In this document: piece after piece, positions 18,848-26,399 of the stretch
Layout of the letters: the number at the start of each line of letters is the position of its first letter
Position numbering within the stretch: position 1 is the stretch's first letter
Assembly: GCF_036687315.1 (NCBI RefSeq)
Contig: NZ_CP144683.1
Coordinates: forward strand, 744,001-808,000
Reading direction: 5' to 3'
Origin: Sphingopyxis sp. TUF1
Lineage (GTDB): Bacteria > Pseudomonadota > Alphaproteobacteria > Sphingomonadales > Sphingomonadaceae
DNA length: 64,000 bases
Program-made: the position numbers and the translations under genes
Notes under the pieces: model-generated
Databases searched by the model: none
The model's input: the letters and a program-made list of their open reading frames with translations, nothing else
What the model was told of the DNA's origin: nothing

Positions 18848-19683
18848 TGGAGGACTATTCCACCTGGGTTGGCCGCAGCGAAACGCGCGAGGATGTCGCG
18901 AGCGCAGCGCCGCTCGCCAGCCTGGCCGCGCTGCTCGATCACGATGTCTCGCCATGGGCGCCGGGCATGGTCCCGCCGCTCGGCCACTGGCTCTATTTCC
19001 TGCCGACCGCACGCCAGTCGGCGATCGGCGAAGACGGTCATCCGCGCCGCGACGCGCACGGCCTGTTGCCGCCCGTGCCGCTGTCCCGCCGCATGTGGGC
19101 AGGCAGCCGGATCGACTTTCTGGCCCCCGTTCCGCTCGGCGCTGCGCTGGCGCGCGTGACGACGATCGACGCGATCAAGCCCAAGCGCGGCGCGAGCGGC
19201 GACTTGTTGTTCGTGACCCTGTGCCACGAGATTTCGGCGGATGGCGCCCCCGCGATCCGCGAAGAACAGGACATTGTGTTTCGCGGGGCGGCGGGCGCGG
19301 CGCCTGTCCCCGGAGCGGCACCTGCCGCCGTCGTCACCCCCGAACCGGCCGACGCCGTCCGCAGCATCACACCCGACCCGGTGTTGCTTTTCCGCTACTC
19401 GGCGCTGACCTTCAACGCGCACCGCATCCATTACGACCGCGATTATGCGCGCGATGTCGAAGGTTACGCCGGCCTCGTCGTCCACGGCCCGCTGATCGCG
19501 ACGCTGCTGATGGATCACGCCTTGCGCGCCGGACTGAGCCCCCGCCACTTCGCTTTCCGCGCCGAAGCGCCGCTCATCGACGGTGCACCATTCGACCTCT
19601 GCCTCGCGCACGATGCCGAAGGTGCGCGGCTATGGGCACGCGATGCCGCCGGACGCACGACAATGCGCGCAACGCTGGTGTGA
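18847..19683 (+). CDS. MaoC/FAS1-like hotdog dehydratase
   Basis: A 278-residue double-hotdog protein. The C-terminal half carries the hydratase-2-like stretch TFNAHRIHYDRDYARDVEGY followed by LVVHGPLIATLLMD. The N-terminal half is a degenerate hotdog. This is the architecture of mesaconyl-C4-CoA and itaconyl-CoA hydratase relatives. It overlaps the acyl-CoA dehydrogenase gene by one base (TGATG), which supports a shared pathway on branched or dicarboxylic acyl-CoAs; the substrate is inference. Confidence 0.85.
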   Translation: MEDYSTWVGRSETREDVASAAPLASLAALLDHDVSPWAPGMVPPLGHWLYFLPTARQSAIGEDGHPRRDAHGLLPPVPLSRRMWAGSRIDFLAPVPLGAALARVTTIDAIKPKRGASGDLLFVTLCHEISADGAPAIREEQDIVFRGAAGAAPVPGAAPAAVVTPEPADAVRSITPDPVLLFRYSALTFNAHRIHYDRDYARDVEGYAGLVVHGPLIATLLMDHALRAGLSPRHFAFRAEAPLIDGAPFDLCLAHDAEGARLWARDAAGRTTMRATLV

Positions 19684-19765
19684 GCCGACTGATCGTCGCG
19701 GTTGCCGCCCTCCCCAACCCGCTCGCGAACTGGACAAGGATATCAAAGAGCGACCGAAACTATCC

Positions 19766-19854
19766 GTTGCCCCCGCGAAGTCGGGGGCCGCAATCGGCCT
19801 TTTCCTGCGTCGCTGCGTAAACCGACAGCGGCCCCCGCCTTCGCGGGGGCGACG
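19766..19854. repeat. palindromic repeat, GCCCCCGCGAAG family, copy 1
   Basis: An inverted repeat with arms built on GTTGCCCCCGCGAAGTCGGG and its complement (CCCCCGCCTTCGCGGGGGC). Related copies are at 44936-45022 and 46676-46751, and copies 1 and 3 share the phrase CGACAGCGGCCCCCGCCTTC. It lies in the 388-base gap after the MaoC-like gene. Confidence 0.75.
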
Positions 19855-19894
19855 GCCGATTGGAACGGCCGCCAACCACCCAATTCCGGACTTC

Positions 19895-20070
19895 AAAAAA
19901 CGCTGTCCTACATGACCTAACTGTGCCAGCTTTCGTCTGGCTCTTTCAGACATATGGAAAATCGTCGCCGACAGATTGCCGACGCGGGCAAGAACCCGAA
20001 CATGGAATTGTCCACCGGACACGCCAAACCGGGCGCCGCGTAGGGCTGACTTTTCCTGACCTTTGGAAAA
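19895..20070 (+). repeat. dispersed bipartite element, copy 1 (full length)
   Basis: Starts with AAAAAACGCTGTCCTACAT, an 8-base spacer, then TGTGCCAGCTTTC (to 19934). It ends with CTGACTTTTCCTGACCTTTG at about 20045-20065. A copy of nearly equal length (178 against 176 bases) with the same two ends is on the minus strand at 50005-50182, and a head-only copy is at 63198-63230. The middle is not conserved. It ends one base from the encoded CCA end of tRNA-Arg. Confidence 0.7.
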
Positions 20071-20071
20071 A

Positions 20072-20148
20072 TGGTGCACCCGACTGGATTCGAACCAGTG
20101 GCCCCCAGATTAGGAATCTGATGCTCTATCCTGCTGAGCTACGGGTGC
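20072..20148 (-). tRNA. tRNA-Arg (anticodon CCU)
   Basis: Read on the minus strand it starts GCACCCGTAGCTCAGCAGG and ends CGGGTGCACCA, with a 7-bp acceptor stem and encoded CCA. The anticodon stem TCAGA/TCTGG closes the loop TTCCTAA, giving anticodon CCT. The T arm TGGTTCGAATCCA is canonical. A run of Ts follows directly. It is downstream of the comF-grxC-DUF1178 genes on the same strand. Confidence 0.96.
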
Positions 20149-20197
20149 ATCGGCGTGCGTGTAGCGGGGCAGCGCGCGCAGCGTCAATCGGCTTGGG

Positions 20198-20665
20198 TCA
20201 ATTAGCGGCTTCGGGCGGCACAATAGGGACGAGCAGCGGCATGGCAGCGATGCCGTCATCGCGAAGCGCTTCGGCTTCCTCGGGTGACGCCTGGCCGTGA
20301 ATCAGGTCCTCGGGTGCGCGCCCTTCGTGCATCGCGCGCGCTGCGGCGGCGAAATCGCGGCCGACCCAGCGCGAATGCGGCAGCATTTCGGCCTGTTTCG
20401 CCGCGATTTCGGCGATCGCTCTGCGCACAAGGTCGGGCGATGGATCATTGTCGATGGGTGTAGCAGCAGCAGGTTTCGTCACCACCAGCTGATTCGATTT
20501 GGCCCCTACGCGCGGAGCCATGACGGCTTTCTGGACGTTGCTGTCACCGCAGATCGGACACGCAATCAGGCCGCGCGCCTGCTGGTCGGCAAAGCTCTCG
20601 CTGCTGGCAAACCACGCTTCAAACCGGTGCCCCCCGGCGGCGCAGCAAAGGTCGAAAACGATCAA
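20198..20665 (-). CDS. DUF1178 family protein
   Basis: A 155-residue protein matching DUF1178: the start MIVFDLCCAAGGHRFEAWF, a zinc-ribbon-like CPICGD motif at about residue 37 and the conserved end-region GRDFAAAARAMHEGRAPE. The function is unknown. The start codon is TTG (minus strand, 20665), with AGGAG 8 bases upstream. It follows grxC by 11 bases in a comF-grxC-DUF1178 unit, an order I recall as common in sphingomonads. Confidence 0.88.
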   Translation of the reverse strand: MIVFDLCCAAGGHRFEAWFASSESFADQQARGLIACPICGDSNVQKAVMAPRVGAKSNQLVVTKPAAATPIDNDPSPDLVRRAIAEIAAKQAEMLPHSRWVGRDFAAAARAMHEGRAPEDLIHGQASPEEAEALRDDGIAAMPLLVPIVPPEAAN

Positions 20666-20676
20666 CGGCGTGGCTC

Positions 20677-20937
20677 CTATGCCGATCCGATCAGCGCGTC
20701 GAGCTCACCCTTTGCCTCGAGCGCAGCGAGGTCGTCGCTGCCGCCGACGTGCCGGCCGTCGATAAACACCTGCGGCACCGTCCGCCGCCCACCCGCGCGC
20801 GCCACCATGGCGTCGAAGCCAGCGCGATCCATCGTCACGTCGATTTCGCTGAAATCGGCGCCCTTGCGGTCGAGCAGCATCTTTGCCCGCGTGCAATAGG
20901 GGCAGAACGCCTTGGTATATACTTCGATCTTGGCCAT
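20677..20937 (-). CDS. grxC: glutaredoxin 3
   Basis: An 86-residue dithiol glutaredoxin with the CPYC active site (residues 12-15), the TVPQVF cis-proline segment and the GG-D glutathione-binding motif (VGGSDDLAAL). It reduces disulfides and glutathione mixed disulfides using GSH. It starts 4 bases after comF ends and is followed closely by the DUF1178 gene, so the three are probably one transcript. Confidence 0.95.
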   Translation of the reverse strand: MAKIEVYTKAFCPYCTRAKMLLDRKGADFSEIDVTMDRAGFDAMVARAGGRRTVPQVFIDGRHVGGSDDLAALEAKGELDALIGSA

Positions 20938-20941
20938 TCGC

Positions 20942-21832
20942 CTATCCTGTCATCCTTTGGTCCATATCGGAATCCAACGAGGCAATGTCAATTTCGTTGC
21001 CGGTTACCACATCGGGCACAACGCGCGCCCAGGTCAGCGCCGACACGCGCGCCGCGCCGCTGCGGCGCAGCGCCCGCGCCGCAGCCCGCAGCGTTGCGCC
21101 GCTCGCATGGACGTCATCGACCAGCACCAGGTGGCGACCTGCCGCGCGCACCTTGGCATCGGCGGCCAGCGCGAACGCCCCCGCCACGACGCGCTCGCGT
21201 TCGCTTCGTCCCTTGCCGCGCAGCGAGGCGGTCGCCTTGACGCGCCGTAGCAGATGATGATCGCGCGGCGCTCCGGTCAGCCGTGCGAGTTCGTCGGCGA
21301 CCAGCCCCGCCTGATTGAAACCGCGCGACCAGAGCCGCCAGCGGTGGAGGGGCACCGGGACGAGCAGCATCGCCTCACTCGGTCCCAAAGCCGCCAGCTG
21401 CCGCGCCATCAGCCGCGCCATCAACCGCGCGTGCCCTGTGCGCCGCCCATATTTGAGCCGCAGCGCCACTGTTCGCGCCACCGGACCATATGCGACGGCC
21501 GCTGGCGCCCCGTCAAACGGCGGCGGCTCGGCCAGGCAGGCGCCGCACCGGATGCGCTCGCCCAGCATCGCAGAGGGCAGCGGCAGCGAGCAGGACGCGC
21601 AGCAGGGACCATCCAGAAAATCGAGCGACGACCAGCAGGCGAGGCAGAACTGGCGATCCTCGCCGACGACCGTCCCGCAACCGGGGCAGCGCGGCGGCAG
21701 CGCATAGTCGACGACCGCGCGCGCGGCGGCCTGAACCAGCCGAGGCGCGGCACGGCGCGGCGTGCCTGTTTTTTCCCTATTCCCCATCGCGCCCACCATC
21801 GCCCGCTTGTGAAGCATCGCCGGGGACGGCAC
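20942..21832 (-). CDS. ComF family protein (phosphoribosyltransferase fold)
   Basis: Up to 296 residues. A four-cysteine zinc module (CPGCG, FCLAC, CCASC, CGAC) is followed by a type I phosphoribosyltransferase domain with the PRPP loop LVLVDDVHASGATL. ComF homologues support DNA uptake in competent bacteria, but most have no proven role. The first ATG (21832) leaves only 9 bases to the divergent methyltransferase start; ATGs at 21799 or 21787 may be the true start. None has a convincing ribosome site. Confidence 0.85.
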   Translation of the reverse strand: MPSPAMLHKRAMVGAMGNREKTGTPRRAAPRLVQAAARAVVDYALPPRCPGCGTVVGEDRQFCLACWSSLDFLDGPCCASCSLPLPSAMLGERIRCGACLAEPPPFDGAPAAVAYGPVARTVALRLKYGRRTGHARLMARLMARQLAALGPSEAMLLVPVPLHRWRLWSRGFNQAGLVADELARLTGAPRDHHLLRRVKATASLRGKGRSERERVVAGAFALAADAKVRAAGRHLVLVDDVHASGATLRAAARALRRSGAARVSALTWARVVPDVVTGNEIDIASLDSDMDQRMTG

Positions 21833-21841
21833 AAGCGGCGC

Positions 21842-22693
21842 ATGTCGCAGCCTCCCCGCCCGCTATTTTCCTCCGCTCGTCACCGTGCCCAGCGCGATCG
21901 TCTGGCGCACATGCCCGAACATGCCAATTTCCTCGCGCCCATCATCGCCGAAACGCTGCTCGACCGGCTGGCGATGGTCACGCGCCGCTTTTCACGCACG
22001 CTCGTCGTCGGAGCGCACGACGCGGCGCTCCTCCGCGACCTGCGCGCGACCGGGACCGACCTCAGCATTGTCGAGGCGGCGCCACGGCTCGCCGCACGAA
22101 CCGGCGCAATCGCAGTCGAAGCCGATGCGATCGACCTGCCGTTCGAGAGCTTCGACCTCATCGTCTGGCCGGGGGGGCTCGACAACGTCAACGATGTGCC
22201 CGGCGCGCTGCTGCGGCTGCGCGCGCTTCTCGCGCCCGACGGGCTTCTGCTCGGCGCCTTCGTCGGCGACGGCAGCCTGTCGCGGCTGCGCCGTGCCGTC
22301 GTGGCCGATCGCGTGCGCCCGGTCGCGAGGATGCACCCGCAGATCGACCTCGCCGCAATGGGCAATCTGCTTCAGCGCGTCGGCTTTGCGCTCCCCGTCG
22401 TCGATGTCGAGGCTTTGAGCGTGCGCTATGGTGATTGGCGCACGCTCGTGCGCGACCTACGCGCCGCGGGCCTGTCGAACCGCCTCGATCCCGCGCCGCC
22501 GCCGCTGACGCGCGAGGAGGCGGCGCGCATTGCCGCCGCCTTCGCCGCGGGCGCAGACCCCGATGGACGCACTGCAGAAACCTTCCGCATCGTCCACTTC
22601 AGCGGCTGGGCGCCGCACCCCGATCAGCCGCAACCCGCGCGGCGCGGCAGCGGTACGGCCTCGCTGGCCGACGCGTTGAAACCGCGGGAATGA
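21842..22693 (+). CDS. class I SAM-dependent methyltransferase, BioC/NDUFAF5-like
   Basis: A 283-residue methyltransferase-like protein. It has a motif I-type strand TLVVGAHDAALLRDL, an acidic residue after strand 2 (SIVEAAPR), the motif II/III region DLPFESFDLIVWPGGLDNVND and the post-motif LLAPDGLLLGAFVGD. The overall pattern resembles the BioC/NDUFAF5 group that is common in alphaproteobacteria and often sits divergent from comF. Motif I is degenerate (GAHDAA rather than GxGxG), so cofactor binding should not be assumed. Confidence 0.82.
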   Translation: MSQPPRPLFSSARHRAQRDRLAHMPEHANFLAPIIAETLLDRLAMVTRRFSRTLVVGAHDAALLRDLRATGTDLSIVEAAPRLAARTGAIAVEADAIDLPFESFDLIVWPGGLDNVNDVPGALLRLRALLAPDGLLLGAFVGDGSLSRLRRAVVADRVRPVARMHPQIDLAAMGNLLQRVGFALPVVDVEALSVRYGDWRTLVRDLRAAGLSNRLDPAPPPLTREEAARIAAAFAAGADPDGRTAETFRIVHFSGWAPHPDQPQPARRGSGTASLADALKPRE

Positions 22694-22729
22694 ACGTCAA
22701 CCGCGCGCGGAGGCGGGGCGACGCCCTGT

Positions 22730-23158
22730 TCAGATCAGCGCCTCAAGCAAGCCGATTAACGGCTTGTCGGCGGGCGGCATGGCAAGGCCGTGAAGCTCGA
22801 CCGGCCCCACCCAGCGCAGCGCGCTCGCATGGTGCGCAACCGGGGTCCCGCGCCATTTGCGGCAGACGTAGAGGAGGAGCAGCAGGTGCCGGTCGCCGAG
22901 CATGTCGCTCGCAAAGCAGGCGGGAGCGAGACACGCCTGATCGACGTCGATCCCCAGCTCCTCGTCGAGCTCGCGAATCAGCGCCGCCTCGGGTGTCTCG
23001 CCGGGTTCAACCTTGCCCCCCGGAAATTCCCATAATCCCGCCATTGCCGTTCCTTCCGGCCGCTGTTGGACTAGCAATCTGCCGTCGCGGTCAACAAGCG
23101 TTGCCGCGACCACGACAAGCGATGTTTTTGGCGGTTTTTCGGGGATAAACTCGGGCAA
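22730..23158 (-). CDS. Nudix hydrolase, MutT (8-oxo-dGTP diphosphatase) type
   Basis: About 142 residues. The full Nudix box is present: GGKVEPGETPEAALIRELDE, then ELG. The QQRPEGTAMAGLWEFPGG lead-in is typical of MutT-type enzymes that clear oxidised dGTP. There is no ATG at the start. A TTG at 23158 has AGGAAGG 7 bases upstream, which I prefer. A TTG at 23179 or a GTG at 23113 are alternatives. It is divergent from the first Flp pilin gene. Confidence 0.85.
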   Translation of the reverse strand: MPEFIPEKPPKTSLVVVAATLVDRDGRLLVQQRPEGTAMAGLWEFPGGKVEPGETPEAALIRELDEELGIDVDQACLAPACFASDMLGDRHLLLLLYVCRKWRGTPVAHHASALRWVGPVELHGLAMPPADKPLIGLLEALI

Positions 23159-23222
23159 ATTGTTAACCTTCCTGTGCAAGTGTCGGCATCTCGGGAACTA
23201 TATGCCAGTCAGGGGCGGAACA

Positions 23223-23393
23223 ATGCGCACTCTTTGCAGGCTGATGCGGTCGACCAGAGCCGCAACAGCCGTCGAATACGGGTTGATCCTGGCCCTAGTC
23301 TTCTTGGCGGCCGTCGTCGCCGTAGGCAATGTCGCCGACGCTACCAATATGATGTGGGGCAATGTGTCAGCGGCGGCCGAAGCGAATATGTAG
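23223..23393 (+). CDS. Flp family type IVb pilin, first copy
   Basis: A 56-residue pilin: a short basic leader (MRTLCRLMRSTRA), the processing motif ATAVEYGLI and a hydrophobic helix (LALVFLAAVVAVG). AGGGGCGGA precedes the ATG. It is the more divergent of two tandem pilins and lacks an AIEYGLIAALIA-type consensus. Position -1 of the predicted cleavage site is Ala rather than Gly. No tad secretion genes are nearby. Confidence 0.82.
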   Translation: MRTLCRLMRSTRAATAVEYGLILALVFLAAVVAVGNVADATNMMWGNVSAAAEANM

Positions 23394-23538
23394 CGTCGCG
23401 GTCGGCGTCCCATATTGGGCCGTGGCAAGCGCCGGATCGCTCAGCACCATTAAGCTTTTCAAAACCTATAGGCCCTAAACCGCCAATGTTGACCCAGACC
23501 AGACCGTCAACAGGGTAAGTGAAATCAGGAGACCAGTC

Positions 23539-23703
23539 ATGAAGTTCATCAAGAAGTTCGTCCGCGACACCAAAGCCGCCACCGCCATCGAATATGGCCT
23601 GATCGCGGCGCTCATCGCCGTCGCCGGCATCACCGCGATGAGCGCGGTTGGCGACAGCGTCGGTAATACCTTCAACGACGTTGCTGAAAACCTCGACAAC
23701 TAA
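23539..23703 (+). CDS. Flp family type IVb pilin, second copy
   Basis: A 54-residue pilin starting MKFIKKFVRDTKA, with the classic ATAIEYGLIAALIAVAGI segment. AGGAGA precedes the ATG at 23539. Flp pilins are cleaved by a TadV-type peptidase and assembled by the Tad machinery into adhesive pili. The -1 residue is Ala. A strong terminator lies about 50 bases downstream. With its neighbour it forms an orphan pilin pair away from any tad cluster in this window. Confidence 0.9.
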   Translation: MKFIKKFVRDTKAATAIEYGLIAALIAVAGITAMSAVGDSVGNTFNDVAENLDN

Positions 23704-23753
23704 TATCCGATCGAGAATCGCTTGCCGCTTCGCGGCAAGTAGTCAAATCGGAA

Positions 23754-23783
23754 AGGGCGGTGGGTCCCCCACCGCCCTTTTTT
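23754..23783. terminator. bidirectional Rho-independent terminator
   Basis: GGGCGGTGGG-TCC-CCCACCGCCC forms a 10-bp stem with a very short loop, followed by six or more Ts on the plus strand and preceded by As. It ends the Flp pilin transcript and lies between it and the convergent M48 protease gene, so it may serve both. Confidence 0.85.
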
Positions 23784-23795
23784 GTGCGCGACCTT

Positions 23796-25310
23796 CTACC
23801 GCCCGGAATAGACGACGATTTTTACCTTTTGCCCCGGCATCAGGCGGCTCGACGCGCTCAGCCGGTTGAGAACCTGGAACCGTTCGGCCTGGTAATTGTT
23901 GTACGCCATCCTTCGAGCGAGGCTGGCGACCGTGTCGCCGCTGCTTACCGTGACAACATCGACGCGCCGCGGCCGGATCGCGGTCGCTTCCGCAGTGCTC
24001 AGCCGCCGCACGCTGCTGAACATCGAATTGAACACGCTGCTACGCCCGGCCTGGGTCAGCGTGACGAAATGAAACGCCTGGCTGCGCGAAAATTCATAGG
24101 CGAAGACGGTGACGTCAACTTGGCCCGACTGGCTGTTGACGCGCGCGGTCGAATAGGAGGCCGGGATTCCGTTCACGGTCGTACGCTGGATCGTTCCGGG
24201 GCTGATCGCAGTGTTGCCCGCCACTGCACGGAAAACCGACGCGATATAGGCATTCATGTCGCCGCTGTAGGGCGCGGTGGAAAACTGCGCCTGCCCGCCG
24301 TTGCCGCTGATCGACACTGCGTCGGTCCCGTTCTGCATTCCATAACCGCTCGGGACCGTGAAGCGAAGGCGAAGGTCGGGATGCAGGAAATCGCGTCCCT
24401 CGACGACGCCCTGCGCGGGATCGTCGCCGTAAAGCACGCCATCGACCGAAGCGAGAAAGGCGGCTGCGTTTCGATTGCCACCCGCGCCGCCGGCCCGGCT
24501 TGCCAGCGCCTCGGCATTGCGCACGCGCGAAGCCGGGTCGGGGTGTGTACTCGCCCATTCCGGAAGCGAGCGCGCGTCGCCGCCGGAAAGGCGCGCGTCG
24601 AGGCTGGTCTGGTTGGCGAGGCTCGCAAGCATGGTCGACAATGCCATCGGATCATAGCCCGCGCTGCGCAGATATTGAACGCCGAGCTGGTCAGCTTCCA
24701 GTTCCTGGCTGCGCGAGAATCCGAGCGTCGCCAACTGAGCGACACGCATCGCATTATTCTGGAGCAGCCCGCCGAGCCCCCCCAAAAGCCCGCCACTGTC
24801 CCCAATCGCGCTGCCCAGCACCGCGCCAAGTACGCCGAGGATCGAGTTGCGCGTCGCCGCCGATTGACGCTTCTTGCTGTGCTGCGCGGCGACGTGGCCG
24901 ACCTCGTGACCCAGCACACCGGCCAGTTCGGCCTCGTCGTTCATTAGCGCCATCAGCTGGCGCGTCACATAGACATAACCGCCGGGGATCGCGAAGGCAT
25001 TGTTCACCGGCGAATTGAGCAATGTCACCGTGAAGTCACTTGGCGAGCGCGAGAGACCCGACTGGACCGCGATATTCTGTCCGACGCGGTTCACATAGGA
25101 CGCCTGCGGTCCGTTATAGGCGCCGCCAAATTCCCGCAGCAGCTGCGGATGTGCCTCGTCGCCCTGTTTGCGCTCGGCAGCTGAAATGCTGGTGGCGGTC
25201 TGGATCGGTTTAGTCCGGGCGTCGGCGGTGTCGTTCATCCCGCCGCCGCCAGCCGCCGCGCAGCCTGCCAAAATCGCCGCAATTGCCGTCACCGTCGTCA
25301 ACCGACCCAT
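23796..25310 (-). CDS. M48 family metalloprotease lipoprotein with LysM-like C-terminus
   Basis: A 504-residue envelope protease. The lipoprotein signal IAAILAGC predicts a lipid-anchored periplasmic protein. The zinc site HEVGH lies in the middle of a BepA/YfgC-type peptidase domain (LNSPVNNAFAIPGGYVYVTR, then GHEVGHVAAQHS; later ELEADQLGVQYL supplies the third ligand). The C-terminal 50 residues (VSSGDTVASLARRMAYNN, then LMPGQKVKIV) look like a LysM domain. BepA-type proteins take part in outer-membrane protein quality control. An ATG at 25334 is possible, but it would lengthen the signal. Confidence 0.9.
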   Translation of the reverse strand: MGRLTTVTAIAAILAGCAAAGGGGMNDTADARTKPIQTATSISAAERKQGDEAHPQLLREFGGAYNGPQASYVNRVGQNIAVQSGLSRSPSDFTVTLLNSPVNNAFAIPGGYVYVTRQLMALMNDEAELAGVLGHEVGHVAAQHSKKRQSAATRNSILGVLGAVLGSAIGDSGGLLGGLGGLLQNNAMRVAQLATLGFSRSQELEADQLGVQYLRSAGYDPMALSTMLASLANQTSLDARLSGGDARSLPEWASTHPDPASRVRNAEALASRAGGAGGNRNAAAFLASVDGVLYGDDPAQGVVEGRDFLHPDLRLRFTVPSGYGMQNGTDAVSISGNGGQAQFSTAPYSGDMNAYIASVFRAVAGNTAISPGTIQRTTVNGIPASYSTARVNSQSGQVDVTVFAYEFSRSQAFHFVTLTQAGRSSVFNSMFSSVRRLSTAEATAIRPRRVDVVTVSSGDTVASLARRMAYNNYQAERFQVLNRLSASSRLMPGQKVKIVVYSGR

Positions 25311-25441
25311 GATCGCGCCTCCCATTATTGTCATGTCCAGAATATACCAATCTTTTCAGAGGGCACACGGCGAGCGCGACGCTGCGCCGACCGGTGTTCT
25401 GAAAAGGGAACGCTGTCAGGAAGGATGGGGTTCCAAGGGTA

Positions 25442-26389
25442 TTAAGCGCGTCCCATCGCCAAGAATTTTTCCTCGCGCGACGCCAGCAAGGTGTCGCGCG
25501 GCAGGCCCGTCAAGGCGCCCAGCTCCTGCTCGATGGCATCGCTGAGCGCCGCAATGGCGACTTCAGGCGCGCGGTGCGCGCCGCCAACGGGTTCGGGAAC
25601 GATGCGGTCGATGATCTTCAGCCCCAGCAGATCCTGCGCCGACATCTTCATCGCCGCCGCCGCATCGGCCGCCTTGTCCGACGTGCGCCAAAGGATCGAC
25701 GCGCAGCCTTCGGGCGAGATCACCGAATAGACGGCGTGTTCGAACATCAGCACGCGATTCGCTGCGGCCAGCGCGATCGCACCGCCCGAACCGCCCTCGC
25801 CGACCACCGCGGCGACCATCGGCACACCCAATGCGAGGCATTGCTCAGTCGAGCGCGCGATCGCTTCGGCCTGTCCGCGCTCCTCGGCCTGGATGCCGGG
25901 AAAGGCGCCCGATGTATCGACGAGCGTCACCACCGGCAGGCCGAAGCGGTCGGCAAGCTGCATCAGACGGATCGCCTTGCGATAGCCCTCGGGCTTCGCC
26001 ATGCCGAAATTATGCTTCATCCGCGACGGAATATCGTCACCCTTTTCATGGCCGATCACCATCACGCGGCGTCCGCGGAAGCGGGCCAGCCCGCCGAGGA
26101 TCGCCTGGTCGTCGCCAAAGTTGCGATCGCCCGCCAGCGGCATCCAGTCGTCGAACAATCCCGCGACATAATGTTTGAAATGCGGCCGGTCGGGATGGCG
26201 TGCAACCTGCGTCTTCTGCCACGGCGTGAGCCGGGCATAGATGTCGCGGAGCAGTTTGGCGGACTTGTCCTCCAGTCGGGCAATATCCGCATCGATATTG
26301 AGGGTGGGGTCGTCCCCCATTTCGCGCAATTCGGCGATCTGCCGATCGAGCGCCGCGACCTGTTTTTCGAAGTCCAGAAAGGCTGTCAT
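25442..26389 (-). CDS. accA: acetyl-CoA carboxylase carboxyltransferase subunit alpha
   Basis: A 315-residue AccA. The N-terminal coiled segment (FEKQVAALDRQIAEL) is followed by the crotonase-fold carboxyltransferase domain with GHEKGDDIPSRMKHNFG, DTSGAFPG and GEGGSGGAIALA. With AccD it transfers CO2 from biotin to acetyl-CoA, giving malonyl-CoA for fatty-acid synthesis. It starts 11 bases after the xerD stop on the same strand. The same frame is open further upstream, but that part only shadows xerD. Confidence 0.97.
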   Translation of the reverse strand: MTAFLDFEKQVAALDRQIAELREMGDDPTLNIDADIARLEDKSAKLLRDIYARLTPWQKTQVARHPDRPHFKHYVAGLFDDWMPLAGDRNFGDDQAILGGLARFRGRRVMVIGHEKGDDIPSRMKHNFGMAKPEGYRKAIRLMQLADRFGLPVVTLVDTSGAFPGIQAEERGQAEAIARSTEQCLALGVPMVAAVVGEGGSGGAIALAAANRVLMFEHAVYSVISPEGCASILWRTSDKAADAAAAMKMSAQDLLGLKIIDRIVPEPVGGAHRAPEVAIAALSDAIEQELGALTGLPRDTLLASREEKFLAMGRA

Positions 26390-26399
26390 AGGGGGACCG

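Noticed and set aside
19860..20300. 146-codon plus-strand frame over tRNA-Arg
   Set aside because: It reads antisense through the tRNA and the bipartite element and into the end of the DUF1178 gene.
20942..21832. Functional competence locus suggested by ComF
   Set aside because: Only the ComF-like protein is present, and its neighbours (grxC, DUF1178) are unrelated to DNA uptake.
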